From assembly GCF_009601705.1 (NCBI RefSeq), contig NZ_CP045687.1, positions 1,524,001-1,588,000 on the forward strand: a DNA stretch of 64,000 nucleotides, read 5' to 3'. Below, in pieces: positions 9,237 to 17,974 of this stretch. Both the position numbers and the translations under genes were made by a program. The notes under the pieces are model-generated. The model saw nothing but the letters and a program-made list of their open reading frames with translations. It was not told the DNA's origin and did no database searches. The stretch's first letter is position 1, and every line of letters begins with the position of its first letter. The stretch comes from Sulfolobus sp. E5-1-F (GTDB taxonomy: Archaea; Thermoproteota; Thermoprotei_A; Sulfolobales; Sulfolobaceae).

Positions 9237-9731
9237 TGAAAGTCCATAGAGGAGAGCCTATGCTTCAATGTCCTTGCTCAGCGTAATCCCTCCTACCAAA
9301 CCCTCCTATGCCCAACATTAAACCAGTCAAAGGCATTATAAGCTGGTAAACCATCATGCAAGTAAATCACTCGATCAATCCTCTTAAAGTACTCACTCGC
9401 AATTTCCTCAATCCCCTCATGTTAACTAGGACAATCAATACGTGAAGGCCACTCCTCAAGCCATGAAGAAGGGAATAGCCTTTGTCACAACATCCCTAAC
9501 GATCCAAACGTAATAGTAATTACCCCTAACGCAAACAACCTTAGTCTCGTCAATAGCGTAAAGACCACTCAAGGACACTACATACTTAACCCTACCAAGC
9601 CTCTTATAATAGTACAACAAGGTGGAGTGTGGTAACCTACAAGAGGATAAGCCAGCTAGATAACTCGCTAAGCCTAACGCGATCTCCTCCCTAACGTGAA
9701 ATCTTGGCTTAAGATTAATATTATACTCCAT
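9237..9731 (-). pseudogene. Decayed IS6-type transposase
   Basis: Read on the minus strand, the 5' part (9456-9731) is an intact-looking 91 residues with the first catalytic region AIDETKVVCVRGNYYYVWIVRDV. After a stop the similarity continues in shifted frames with EEIASEYFKRIDRVIYLHDG (second Asp region), LPAYNAFDWFNV, and a last block resembling the IS6 C-terminus (LSTFFLIYN). The order is that of IS6/IS240-type DDE transposases such as the small Sulfolobus ISC735/ISC774 group. At least two stops or frameshifts make it inactive. I could not define terminal repeats. Confidence 0.7.
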
Positions 9732-9892
9732 TTAGGATTAAAATAACTTGGGCTAGACGGGGATATTCCATCTGTTCATCATGTACTCACCAATAAAAAT
9801 CCCGTGCTCACCCAAAAAGGTATTACGCTAAATAAAAACAATTTACTTTTGTAATAAAAGCAACTTGTACGATTAATTTCAAATTAATTAAA

Positions 9893-10185
9893 TTGTTGAC
9901 CACACTCGCTAACTTTGTAGTCTGCGATAAGTATGTTTGGCAAGCAACTATGTATATGTTATTTGGCGGGTTGTTAATTAAGCCTGTAAGTTTGTCCATT
10001 CTCTCGATAGCAAGACGTCACGGGCCTCCATTTGTCCTTATGCTTTCATTCCATTTATTTTATGTCTATTTATGGTTAGGTGTTGGGACTTAGCACTTAA
10101 CCACCTTGTTAATGAGTCTATGGGACTCCTTCGAGCCCAACGGCATGGTACTCACATGATCATTAGCCTTACCACCTAATCAATT
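9893..10185 (-). repeat. Mobile-element remnant, homologous to 27340-27575
   Basis: The minus-strand sequence around 10100-10180 (CCGTTGGGCTCGAAGGAGTC) and 9990-10060 (AATGGAATGAAAGCATAAGG) is clearly related to plus-strand sequence at 27390-27490 (TCGTTGGGCTCGAAGAGTCC; AATGGAATGAAAGTGTAGTG). Neither copy has an intact frame. Both could be the end of a TnpB-type IS200/IS605 gene, which is a guess. The plus-strand frame of 66 codons at 9893-10093 looks like a chance opening. Confidence 0.5.
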
Positions 10186-10242
10186 CAATAAATTCCTATA
10201 TGTATCGTCTTATAGATAAAATTTAATATATATTAAAAACAG

Positions 10243-10327
10243 TGCGGGGGACGGGATTTGAACCCGTGCAGGCCTTCGCCAGCAGGGCCTAAGCCTGCCC
10301 CCTTTGACCTAGCTCGGGCACCCCCGC
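10243..10327 (-). tRNA. tRNA-Leu (anticodon TAG)
   Basis: On the minus strand: acceptor GCGGGGG/CCCCCGC, anticodon stem GCAGG/CCTGC with loop CTTAGGC (anticodon TAG), a long type II variable arm, T arm with GGTTCAAAT, discriminator A. No intron and no CCA. It closes the mobile-element pocket that tRNA-Arg opens. Confidence 0.95.
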
Positions 10328-10360
10328 GCATTATAAAATAAAAATTGAGATTTAAAAAAG

Positions 10361-10630
10361 CTAGTCCTTTACTGTCTCCAGAATAGAAACAACGTTCCAA
10401 ATGGAGATTCTAGCATGTGTGGGCATATTAGGATCTTGGCTTATATCTTCCAAAATTCCTATCGCATTTGCAGCCCTTACTGCAGGACTTAAACCAAGGT
10501 CTTGAAGATTTCTTATTGCATCAGTTGCTGCTCTTCTAATGTTTCTGGGAACGCTCGTATCATTAACTATCTTTTGTAATAAAATTACTGCTTGTTTTAT
10601 CTTAGCTTCATTGTCATAAGGCATTGACAT
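10361..10630 (-). CDS. UPF0147 family protein
   Basis: An 89-residue all-helical protein with the UPF0147 pattern: [46 protein letters not shown], then [27 protein letters not shown]. The family is widespread in archaea and its role is not known. It is divergent from the zinc-ribbon gene at 10681 with a 50-base shared promoter gap containing TTTTTAATA. Confidence 0.9.
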
Positions 10631-10680
10631 GTCAAAACACCTCTATTACTTTTTAATATTAGGGAGTTTAAGAATTATTT

Positions 10681-11037
10681 ATGACTAACGAAAGTGAGGT
10701 AGGTGTTAAGAAGGCCGCTGAACTTTTACGTCAAGGCGCTGCAATGTTAGAAGAAGCTTGTCCTATATGCAAAATGCCATTGTTTAAATTGAAAAATGGT
10801 GATGTTATTTGTCCAGTTCATGGGAAAGTGTATATAGTGAAGAGTGAAGATGAAGAGAAGATTGTAAAGCGAAATTTGCAGTTAGATGAGATAGAAAGTA
10901 TATTAATAGATGGTCTATATTTAAGCGCTAAGAAGATAAAGGATGATCCACTAGATTCTGAAAGAATAATTCAGATTATAAGGTATTTGGACGCATTAGA
11001 ACGAATAAGGAAGATTAAAGTAAATTCTTCTGAATAA
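10681..11037 (+). CDS. Autoantigen p27 / SSSCA1-type zinc-ribbon protein
   Basis: A 118-residue protein with an N-terminal helix [17 protein letters not shown] and a zinc ribbon [22 protein letters not shown] (Cys27, Cys30, Cys44, His47). This is the archaeal form of the Sjogren's syndrome/scleroderma autoantigen 1 family, whose archaeal role is unknown. The C-terminal half is helical. Its last 23 bases overlap the 3' end of the convergent tmk. Confidence 0.88.
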   Translation: MTNESEVGVKKAAELLRQGAAMLEEACPICKMPLFKLKNGDVICPVHGKVYIVKSEDEEKIVKRNLQLDEIESILIDGLYLSAKKIKDDPLDSERIIQIIRYLDALERIRKIKVNSSE

Positions 11038-11587
11038 TTTTTATTGCTTGCTCTAATACTTCATTCTTATCCTTGCTAGCATCTATTATGTAGAAATTGT
11101 ATTCTTTTGCGAGTTTTAGGTATTTTTCTCTAACTTTCGCTAGACTTCTAATCTTTTCTTCGAAGTTGAATTTATCATTTTTTATTCTACTGATTGCAAC
11201 CTCAATTGGTAAGTCTAATAATATTACCATATCAGGTTTAGGGAAATAAGAATTTACCATCTTTATCCACTGTTCATCTACTCCTAGAGCTCCTTGATAA
11301 GCTATGCTGGAGAAGTAATATCTATCAAGTATTATTAGATTAGTATCATCTTGTATTTTAGATAACCAATTAATGTGTAGCGCTCGGTCTGCTGCAAAGA
11401 GTAGTACTAATAGGATTGGATCGTTCCAGCCGATTTTTTCTATTAACTTTATTATATCTTCAGAAAACGGTTCTCTCGTAACAATCACGTTCAGTTTCAT
11501 TTTAGATTCTAGATACTCCTTTAATAGATTAGCAAGTGTTGTCTTTCCTGACCCGTCTATTCCTTCAATTGCAACTAGTTTTCGCAT
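11015..11587 (-). CDS. tmk: Thymidylate kinase
   Basis: A 190-residue dTMP kinase (dTMP + ATP to dTDP). The P-loop is GIDGSGKTT at residues 8-16. The DRY motif is seen as [13 protein letters not shown], and the [11 protein letters not shown] region precedes the lid. Length is normal for the family. It overlaps the upstream Clp1-type gene by 13 bases, so tmk, the RNA kinase gene and the 177-residue gene read as one minus-strand operon. Confidence 0.93.
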   Translation of the reverse strand: MRKLVAIEGIDGSGKTTLANLLKEYLESKMKLNVIVTREPFSEDIIKLIEKIGWNDPILLVLLFAADRALHINWLSKIQDDTNLIILDRYYFSSIAYQGALGVDEQWIKMVNSYFPKPDMVILLDLPIEVAISRIKNDKFNFEEKIRSLAKVREKYLKLAKEYNFYIIDASKDKNEVLEQAIKIIQKNLL

Positions 11588-12657
11588 TTTCTAAATCTAA
11601 TTCTTCTTTCCTCAAATTTATCATTTAAGCTAATATACCCTAAAACTAGTCCCGTAAACCGTTTCACCCTGCTTAGTATTGTTATTTGGTTTTCTTTTAG
11701 GTCAACTAATAGGGCGGCTCCTACGACTCTCTTATTTTCTATTATGCCTAGTAGTGCTCCTTTTAGCAGATTGGGTGATATATAATAACCTACACATGGT
11801 TTTTCGTCAGATAATTGTATATATTCTCCCCATGCATAATATAGAATATCTGATATTTGCTTTCCTAGCAAATTTTCAGATAGGGTTTTTATGGTATTTG
11901 CTTCATTAAAATATCTCTCATATTTTGCTATTCTATTTGCTTTTCTTTCAGATCTAGACTTATGCAGATTTACGCTTTTTAAAAGAATCGTTCTATTTCT
12001 ATAATTTTCGGGTAACGAATCTTTTATTTTCTGATCAAATACTATTATATAATCAGGGTCAATTGTGTATATCAGTTCGAATTTGTGTAACATGGATTTT
12101 AGTCCGGAAGTCCACCCATCAGTGTCTATTACTGTTAGTTTTTCCTTTGGAGTTGTTTCATAGAGTCTTAATATTTTTTGAACGTGCAGTCTCGGATTCG
12201 TTGAAGGTGTTATATCTCCAAAGAATTCTAGATTATTATATCCAAGTTCCTCAAGATTAAGGGTTTTTCTCATTGGTTTCAATTCTGCTATGAAGGTTGG
12301 TAGAAATAAAGTAGATTGTCCAACATCTGCATCTATAATCTTTAAGTAAGGAGTTGCTAGATTTGCGAATAGATTAGTCAAGTAAGTTTTTCCGGAATCG
12401 ACATTTCCTAGAAGTAATACTACTCCTCCTGTGTTTGTGATCTCCTCTGCTATTTCATCCCATCTCAAATTTAGATCATCAGATATTTTTTTACAATCCA
12501 TTTCTAATCTCGTATTCTCATCATAAACAAGAGTATATGTTTTATCTGATGGTATGGTTAGCAAATCGTTTTTCTGTATCTCTATTCCGAGTATTCTAGC
12601 TTCGCCCTCTAGAGCTTTTATTGTACAAGGTCCTTGTATTATTTGTTCCTTTTTCAT
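11575..12657 (-). CDS. Clp1/Grc3-type polynucleotide kinase
   Basis: A 360-residue P-loop kinase of the Clp1/Grc3/Nol9 family, which phosphorylates 5'-OH ends of RNA (and DNA) in archaea. An N-terminal beta domain (1-75) is followed by Walker A GNVDSGKTY (84-92), the family signature DADVGQS (109-115), a catalytic-base region IDTDGW near 178, and a lid rich in Arg (RSERKANRIAKYERYF). A C-terminal beta domain follows. It overlaps its neighbours on both sides by 4-13 bases, so it is translationally coupled to the 177-residue gene and tmk. Confidence 0.88.
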   Translation of the reverse strand: MKKEQIIQGPCTIKALEGEARILGIEIQKNDLLTIPSDKTYTLVYDENTRLEMDCKKISDDLNLRWDEIAEEITNTGGVVLLLGNVDSGKTYLTNLFANLATPYLKIIDADVGQSTLFLPTFIAELKPMRKTLNLEELGYNNLEFFGDITPSTNPRLHVQKILRLYETTPKEKLTVIDTDGWTSGLKSMLHKFELIYTIDPDYIIVFDQKIKDSLPENYRNRTILLKSVNLHKSRSERKANRIAKYERYFNEANTIKTLSENLLGKQISDILYYAWGEYIQLSDEKPCVGYYISPNLLKGALLGIIENKRVVGAALLVDLKENQITILSRVKRFTGLVLGYISLNDKFEERRIRFRKCEN

Positions 12658-13187
12658 GAAGATGCCCTTAAGGCTATACTATACGCAGCTCTTATGTCTT
12701 TATCCTTTATCTGATTAAAGGGTGATTTCGCATTTGTATATTTCTCGTCTATGCCTTTTACATTTTCATAAATCATTGAGATAATTCTATATATTTCTTC
12801 TCCGTATTTATTTCCAATACCTACTCCTATTATTTTCCTTTTTGCTGGATATGTAATTAGGATTTCATTAATTGCGTTAATTAAAGGCTGAAGTCCATAA
12901 GATCTTCTATATTCTATCAATTCTCCATCTATGAGTGCAACAACAGTTAGATAAGGTGAATTGGTATCTATGCCTATTAATAGTTCGTTGAACTCTTGTT
13001 TTCCTCTTGAGATAGCTATTATACGGCCTACATATCTAAGAATATCATTTCTTTCCTTTACTGAATCTATTACTATTTTCACTTCACTATTCTCAGAAAT
13101 CTGTATATTTCTTCTCTTTAGCTCATCTAATATGTTCTTATATACCTTAGGAGAATCAGTGATAATTGCTACATTTTTTATTTTCAC
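12654..13187 (-). CDS. Uncharacterised protein with an RNase H/RuvC-like look
   Basis: A 177-residue protein. Residues 69-90 read LLIGIDTNSPYLTVVALIDGEL, with an Asp at the end of the first strand as in RNase H-fold (RuvC/YqgF-like) proteins. Residues 117-130 read RKIIGVGIGNKYGE, like the second strand. The N-terminal 60 residues look like a small alpha/beta domain (IKNVAIITDSPKVYKNIL). It is the first gene of the minus-strand operon with the Clp1-type kinase and tmk, and divergent from a RecA paralog. A nuclease or resolvase-like role is an inference; a non-catalytic member is equally possible. Confidence 0.6.
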   Translation of the reverse strand: MKIKNVAIITDSPKVYKNILDELKRRNIQISENSEVKIVIDSVKERNDILRYVGRIIAISRGKQEFNELLIGIDTNSPYLTVVALIDGELIEYRRSYGLQPLINAINEILITYPAKRKIIGVGIGNKYGEEIYRIISMIYENVKGIDEKYTNAKSPFNQIKDKDIRAAYSIALRASS

Positions 13188-13219
13188 ATGTAAGATGTTT
13201 ATTTAGTGAGTTATAAGCT

Positions 13220-13747
13220 TTGAATTTGTCAACATTTGTATTTGAAAGGGGAAATTTGGTGTCAATATACGGCGAGTCTGGAGTAGGAAAGACAAGCCTT
13301 TCGTTAGAATTAGCGTTGCAAATAAGGACTTCAGTTTTCATTTCAACTGAAGGTTCTCTTTTTGAGGCTAGGTTAGAAAAGATTAAGGTTGGTCAAGGAG
13401 TTTATTTTGCATCTGTCAAAAGCAATATTGAACTATTTAATGCAGTAATCAACTCTTTGGAATATAAGCCTAGTCTTATAGTAGTTGATATGATTAATAC
13501 GTTTTATAGATATGAACGGAATGTCCAGAGTTTTTCAAAGCTACTAATTATTTTAAGGTCTATTGCTGAGTCTAACGTAAAAATCCTATTAGTTTGGGAA
13601 GTATCAGCCAACAATAAGGTGGCTGGAGAAAAATTTATGCGAAAGTTCTCCGATGATGTTTTGAGGATTACGAAATCTTATATTATAGGTAACTTTAGGA
13701 GATGTAAATTTAAGATAACCGAAAGGGGTGTAATTGGTTGTCTATAG
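13220..13747 (+). CDS. RecA-superfamily protein, RadA paralog (RadB/Ral type)
   Basis: A compact 175-residue ATPase core. Walker A is GESGVGKT at 18-25. Walker B is SLIVVDMI with Asp90. The rest follows the RecA fold, without the N-terminal helix-hairpin-helix domain of RadA. Sulfolobus has three such RadA paralogs (Sso0777, Sso1861, Sso2452), which help recombinase loading; the place near mcm fits the Sso0777 type. Translation starts at TTG. Its end overlaps the start of carS by 10 bases. Confidence 0.82.
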   Translation: MNLSTFVFERGNLVSIYGESGVGKTSLSLELALQIRTSVFISTEGSLFEARLEKIKVGQGVYFASVKSNIELFNAVINSLEYKPSLIVVDMINTFYRYERNVQSFSKLLIILRSIAESNVKILLVWEVSANNKVAGEKFMRKFSDDVLRITKSYIIGNFRRCKFKITERGVIGCL

Positions 13748-14238
13748 CATACGGTCTTTTATTATCAATTCTCATATACCTACCCGCATTTGTGGCGAAT
13801 GGAAGTGGCCCATTCATTAAAAGGGGGACTCCAATAGATTTCGGTAAGAATTTCGTAGATGGGAGGAGAATATTTGGAGATGGAAAGACCTTTGAGGGAC
13901 TGATTGTTGCATTGACTTTCGGTACTACAGTAGGTGTTATTATATCTAAATTTTTTACAAGTGAATGGATCCTTATATCGTTTTTAGAGTCCTTGTTTGC
14001 AATGATAGGGGATATGATTGGTGCTTTTATAAAGAGGAGGCTTGGTATACCAAGAGGTGGAAGGGTTTTGGGTTTAGACCAATTAGATTTTGTCTTAGGA
14101 GCTTCTCTGATACTTGTGTTGTTGCGTGTAAATATAACGTGGTATCAGTTTTTGTTCATATGTGGGTTAGCTTTCTTTTTACATCAAGGTACAAACTACG
14201 TTGCTTATTTGCTAAAAATTAAAAATGTCCCATGGTGA
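13738..14238 (+). CDS. carS: CDP-archaeol synthase
   Basis: A 166-residue membrane enzyme that transfers CMP from CTP to digeranylgeranylglyceryl phosphate, making CDP-archaeol for polar lipid synthesis. Motifs: [18 protein letters not shown] (about 38-55), [18 protein letters not shown], and [12 protein letters not shown], with about five membrane spans between and after. Start is TTG, overlapping the RecA-paralog gene by 10 bases. It is the lipid-head-group partner of the egsA product at 29931. Confidence 0.93.
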   Translation: MSIAYGLLLSILIYLPAFVANGSGPFIKRGTPIDFGKNFVDGRRIFGDGKTFEGLIVALTFGTTVGVIISKFFTSEWILISFLESLFAMIGDMIGAFIKRRLGIPRGGRVLGLDQLDFVLGASLILVLLRVNITWYQFLFICGLAFFLHQGTNYVAYLLKIKNVPW

Positions 14239-14247
14239 AGTAATATC

Positions 14248-14577
14248 ATGCCAAAAAAGTATAACAGACTTTACAACGAGGTTATAAATAGCTATGTAAT
14301 TTTGATTCTAATATTTATTCTAATTATTGGTATATTGGGAGTCATTGCCTTTCCCTATTACATTTCACCGTTAAATAATGGACAAGCATTAAACAGTGCT
14401 GGTTACCTTGCTCTAGGAGTTATAATAATAATATTTTTGCTCCTGGGAGTTTACTTTATGGAGAGAAATGAGCATAGTTTAGGCGCAATGTCAATTCTAA
14501 TTTCACTTATAATTTTGGTTTTAGCCATATGGTCTATATACGGAATTAATGCCGTAAAATCTATATTTGGGATATGA
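14248..14577 (+). CDS. Small three-span membrane protein
   Basis: A 109-residue protein with three predicted membrane segments at about 15-36, 51-70 and 78-100 and a basic N-terminus (MPKKYNRLYNE), so the N-terminus is probably cytoplasmic. It starts 9 bases after carS in the same direction and is followed at 11 bases by the next small gene. No family recognised. Confidence 0.7.
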   Translation: MPKKYNRLYNEVINSYVILILIFILIIGILGVIAFPYYISPLNNGQALNSAGYLALGVIIIIFLLLGVYFMERNEHSLGAMSILISLIILVLAIWSIYGINAVKSIFGI

Positions 14578-14588
14578 GAGGATAACCC

Positions 14589-14807
14589 ATGGAAATGTTA
14601 AAGATAAAGCTGGCAAGTGGTAGAGAAGTAGAGATTAACGACGATGTAATAGCTGTTCTTAACGAATACGTAAGGACACAGATGACACTGGAAGAGCTAT
14701 CAAAAAGGTTAGGTCTCTCCGGTTGGGAAGAAGCTTACGAATTAATAAAGCAAGTACCAGCATGGGTAATGTGGTCTCCTTTACCAATATATAAGAAATT
14801 AACTTAG
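14589..14807 (+). CDS. Small conserved-looking protein
   Basis: A 72-residue acidic protein: a short beta region (MLKIKLASGREVEINDDV) and a helix-turn-helix-like stretch (MTLEELSKRLGLSGWEEAYELIKQ), ending in VMWSPLPIYKK. It is the last gene of the plus-strand run after carS and overlaps the convergent mcm stop by 4 bases. Function unknown; DNA binding is possible. Confidence 0.7.
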   Translation: MEMLKIKLASGREVEINDDVIAVLNEYVRTQMTLEELSKRLGLSGWEEAYELIKQVPAWVMWSPLPIYKKLT

Positions 14808-16861
14808 ACTTTTTTGTAACATTCTGGTTTTGCTTCGTATATTATACCACTTTTTCTCATATCTGTAAGTAATTTTTCTACGTTATTTTTTTCAATGCCA
14901 ACTTGTTGTGCTTCTTTTAGTATATCCTTAACCTTTGCACACTCTGAACTTACAGCCAAACTATCTATTATTTCTAGTATTTTCATCATTTTCTCTCTAG
15001 CGCTTTTAGGTTTACCAGTCATTATTGTATCTATATCTATTTTTCCACTTTCCATGTCAACTCCTACGCTTTCTAGGAATAGCCTCATTATATTTATAGC
15101 TCTTTCTGCATCCTCTCTGGTGACTTCTGATTTTAGAGCCATTTTAGCATAAGCTTCTGAAATTCTTATTAAAGCCTCTAGTTGTCTTGGAGTTATCAAT
15201 ATTGGGCTATCTGGAGTTTCCGAACTTTTCTTTCTCATCTCCACGAAGAAATCTGTAATTAGATTCTTAGCTTCATTCGTAATTTTTGGTGTAATATATT
15301 TTCTTGCATATGCTATATATTTTCTTAATGTATCTATATCTATAATGTTTTTTGTAGATTTCCCCGAATGCACATCTAATATATAGTTTGCAAGCTCTCT
15401 GTCTTGTTCACCGGGTTGATCTTTTAATATAAATATTAGGTCAAATCTTGATAAGATTGTTGGGGGTAGGTTAATATTATCAGATACTGGCCTTTCACTT
15501 ATGTATCTACCGAACTTTGGATTCCCAGCGGCAATAACTGCAGCTCTAGCGTTTAATTTAGCTACTATCCCGGCTTTTGCTATGGAAACTGTCTGTTGTT
15601 CCATTGCCTCATGAATAGCTACTCTATCTTCATCTCTCATCTTATCTATCTCATCTATCACGGCTATTCCACCATCGGCTAACACTAACGCACCCGCTTC
15701 TAAGTAATATTCTCCAGTTCCCTTTTCTCTAACCACGGCAGCTGTTAAACCTGCTGCTGTGGATCCTTTACCAGTCGTGTAAACTGCCCTTGGGGCTACT
15801 CTTGAGATAAACTGTAACATTTGTGATTTGGCAGTACCAGGATCGCCTATTATTAGAATGTGAATGTCTCCTCTTATTCTTGTATCTTCTAGAACCTTAG
15901 GAACTCCCCCGAATAATGCTAATGCTAGAGCTTCTTTTATTTCCCAATGACCATAAATAGATGGGGCTATTGATGCTATAATTCTATCACGTATCCAAGG
16001 ATCTTTGGCTAATTCCTTGATCTTCTTCTCATCTTCTTCAGAGATTATTACCTCATCTAATACTTTTTGTGAAACTTCTATACTACTAACTTTCATATAA
16101 ATGTCAAATACCGCTCTACTTCCTCTTTTAATTGGAGATTCTTGTTTTATCTCTAGAATTCCAGTTACTTTTACTCTATCTCCTGGCCTTGCAGAATCAA
16201 CTAAATCGTCTTCAAGGATTATTTCCAACTGTCTAGGTAACTGTCCAGAAGGTACTTCTTCTGGTCTCTCTTGGATTACTGCTTTTTGCCAGTCAAGTAA
16301 CTTCGTTTTCTCTGGGATTAACCTGAATTGTCCTGGCTTACCGCATTTTGGACAGATAGTTGGCATCTCTAATATTTCTGGCATCTCTTCATCTTCTGGC
16401 CACTCAAACTCTTGCATGCAGTCTGGGTGAATATGTTTATAAGTTGCCTTGTAAATTCTCTCTTTTACCGGAGTAACTTTAACTAATATTCCATCAATAG
16501 TTATTAGTTTATCTATATCAGTACTTCTTATTTTTCTAAGTTCTATAACTCTAGGTATTCCTACAATTCTAACATGTACCTTTTCTATATCTCGCTGATA
16601 TGTAGGATCCAATTGTAAGATATGATCATATAATGCACCTTCTAGAATTGGCAGAACAATTTTAGTGTTATTTATTATATCATAAGCTAGATTTTCGTCG
16701 AATGCGAGTATATCAGAAAACTCTACTATAAGACTTTTTTTCCTATACGCTATTAGTTCATTTATTCTCTCAATATATTTGTTCTGATTATTATTCTTGA
16801 AGGTCGTCAGAAATTCTATAAAAAGATCTCTATAATCAATCTGTTTGCTATGAATTTCCAA
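14804..16861 (-). CDS. mcm: Replicative helicase MCM
   Basis: A 685-residue hexameric 3'-5' DNA helicase. It has an N-terminal domain with a zinc motif (HPDCMQEF ... CPKCGKPG), then the AAA+ core: Walker A GDPGTAKSQ near 345, Walker B VIDEIDKM, and arginine finger LSRFDL. A C-terminal winged helix lies at about 610-685. Length and sequence are nearly those of S. solfataricus MCM, with scattered substitutions and one residue fewer. It overlaps gins23 by 14 bases and is co-transcribed behind it; the helicase and GINS proteins act together at the fork. Confidence 0.97.
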   Translation of the reverse strand: MEIHSKQIDYRDLFIEFLTTFKNNNQNKYIERINELIAYRKKSLIVEFSDILAFDENLAYDIINNTKIVLPILEGALYDHILQLDPTYQRDIEKVHVRIVGIPRVIELRKIRSTDIDKLITIDGILVKVTPVKERIYKATYKHIHPDCMQEFEWPEDEEMPEILEMPTICPKCGKPGQFRLIPEKTKLLDWQKAVIQERPEEVPSGQLPRQLEIILEDDLVDSARPGDRVKVTGILEIKQESPIKRGSRAVFDIYMKVSSIEVSQKVLDEVIISEEDEKKIKELAKDPWIRDRIIASIAPSIYGHWEIKEALALALFGGVPKVLEDTRIRGDIHILIIGDPGTAKSQMLQFISRVAPRAVYTTGKGSTAAGLTAAVVREKGTGEYYLEAGALVLADGGIAVIDEIDKMRDEDRVAIHEAMEQQTVSIAKAGIVAKLNARAAVIAAGNPKFGRYISERPVSDNINLPPTILSRFDLIFILKDQPGEQDRELANYILDVHSGKSTKNIIDIDTLRKYIAYARKYITPKITNEAKNLITDFFVEMRKKSSETPDSPILITPRQLEALIRISEAYAKMALKSEVTREDAERAINIMRLFLESVGVDMESGKIDIDTIMTGKPKSAREKMMKILEIIDSLAVSSECAKVKDILKEAQQVGIEKNNVEKLLTDMRKSGIIYEAKPECYKKV

Positions 16862-17387
16862 TTATATCACCGTATAATTCCTTAATAAGTTGTTTTATTG
16901 TTTTATAGATTAAAAGCTCTTCTTCCATCATTCCGTTAATTAGGTTTTGATCATCGATATTGAGAAACGCGAGCTGAATCAGTTTTCTTAGTCTTATTTT
17001 AATGATTTCATTTAGTATGCTTATTGATTTTCTAAGTTTTTCTAAACTCTCAACATTATTATCTCTCCTTAAGGTTTCCAGATAAAGTTGTACTCTACTT
17101 GAGAAATCCTTACCTAAGGGAACTAAAGATGCTGGTGTATTCACATTTTGTCTTTCTTGGAAAAGAATTCTTCCTAAATCTTCAATTGAAATTTTATCTT
17201 CTATTTTTGCTACGTTTTTTCCTTCTAAGACAATAGCTAACCATTGTGGCAACTGATTTTCACTTCCTTTTATTAACTCAACGTTACCCGCTGTTATTGA
17301 GCTTCCATTCCAGTCCTCTATTATCATAACTCGGCGAATATAAGTATTGGATAATCTTTTAATAGCTCTAAGTTTTACTTCAATCAC
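16848..17387 (-). CDS. gins23: GINS complex subunit Gins23
   Basis: A 179-residue archaeal GINS subunit (Psf2/Psf3 type, beta domain first, helical domain second). With Gins15 it forms the tetramer that couples MCM to primase and to the RecJ/Cdc45-like protein. Visible: N-terminal strands IEVKLRAIKRL and RRVMIIEDW, then helical blocks SRVQLYLETL and EEELLIYKTIKQLIKELY. Located just before mcm, as in S. solfataricus. The gene is divergent from the THUMP gene across a 36-base gap. Confidence 0.88.
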   Translation of the reverse strand: MIEVKLRAIKRLSNTYIRRVMIIEDWNGSSITAGNVELIKGSENQLPQWLAIVLEGKNVAKIEDKISIEDLGRILFQERQNVNTPASLVPLGKDFSSRVQLYLETLRRDNNVESLEKLRKSISILNEIIKIRLRKLIQLAFLNIDDQNLINGMMEEELLIYKTIKQLIKELYGDIIGNS

Positions 17388-17423
17388 AATCTATTTTTTC
17401 TTAATACAAAACCTTTATATCTA

Positions 17424-17939
17424 ATGGGGCAGAACCCAAAGGCTCTTGTAACTACAAAACCTGGTAAAGGCCAAAAATGTATAAATGAAATTTTGAATAG
17501 GATACTTATAAAAGATATTGATGCGAGAGTTATAGAATATATACAAAATGTAATTCTTATTTACTCAGATTTAGATCCATTAGTGATTTATGGTTTACTT
17601 TTCGCTTCTCCTCCATCTTGTGCAGAAAAAGTGTATCCATTTCAATGGATTATAAATTCCACTAACGAAAAGGAGATTATTGTTAATGTAATAAATTTTA
17701 TGAAAAATAGAGTAAAAGATCTCAAAACTTTTTATGTTAGATGTTATAATAGGGGAATTAATGTTGATTGTAGAGAAATTGAAATTGGAATAGGAATAGG
17801 GCTAAAGGACTTAATTAACGTTGACTTTAAAGATCCTGATGTTATACTCCACGTTAATGTATTAAAGGAATTCACTGGGATATCGCTTTTGAGGAAGAAT
17901 CAAGAAAAGTTTCGGACTACTCCCTTAGATAAAATATAA
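17424..17939 (+). CDS. THUMP-domain protein
   Basis: A 171-residue protein. The C-terminal part has the THUMP pattern: FYVRCYNRGINVDCREIEIGIG, then DLINVDFKDPDVILHVNVLK. The short archaeal THUMP proteins resemble yeast Tan1, which presents tRNA for ac4C12 formation, so an RNA-binding role in tRNA modification is likely. A TATA-like CTTTATATC sits close to the ATG, suggesting a leaderless message. It lies upstream of orc1-2 in the same direction, with a 35-base gap. Confidence 0.8.
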   Translation: MGQNPKALVTTKPGKGQKCINEILNRILIKDIDARVIEYIQNVILIYSDLDPLVIYGLLFASPPSCAEKVYPFQWIINSTNEKEIIVNVINFMKNRVKDLKTFYVRCYNRGINVDCREIEIGIGIGLKDLINVDFKDPDVILHVNVLKEFTGISLLRKNQEKFRTTPLDKI

Positions 17940-17974
17940 GGTAATACCACTTAATTTAGATTGGGGTAAAAGTT

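Noticed and set aside
13965-14222. 85-codon plus-strand frame within carS
   Set aside because: Second frame over a conserved membrane enzyme, Cys/Arg-rich and without family features.
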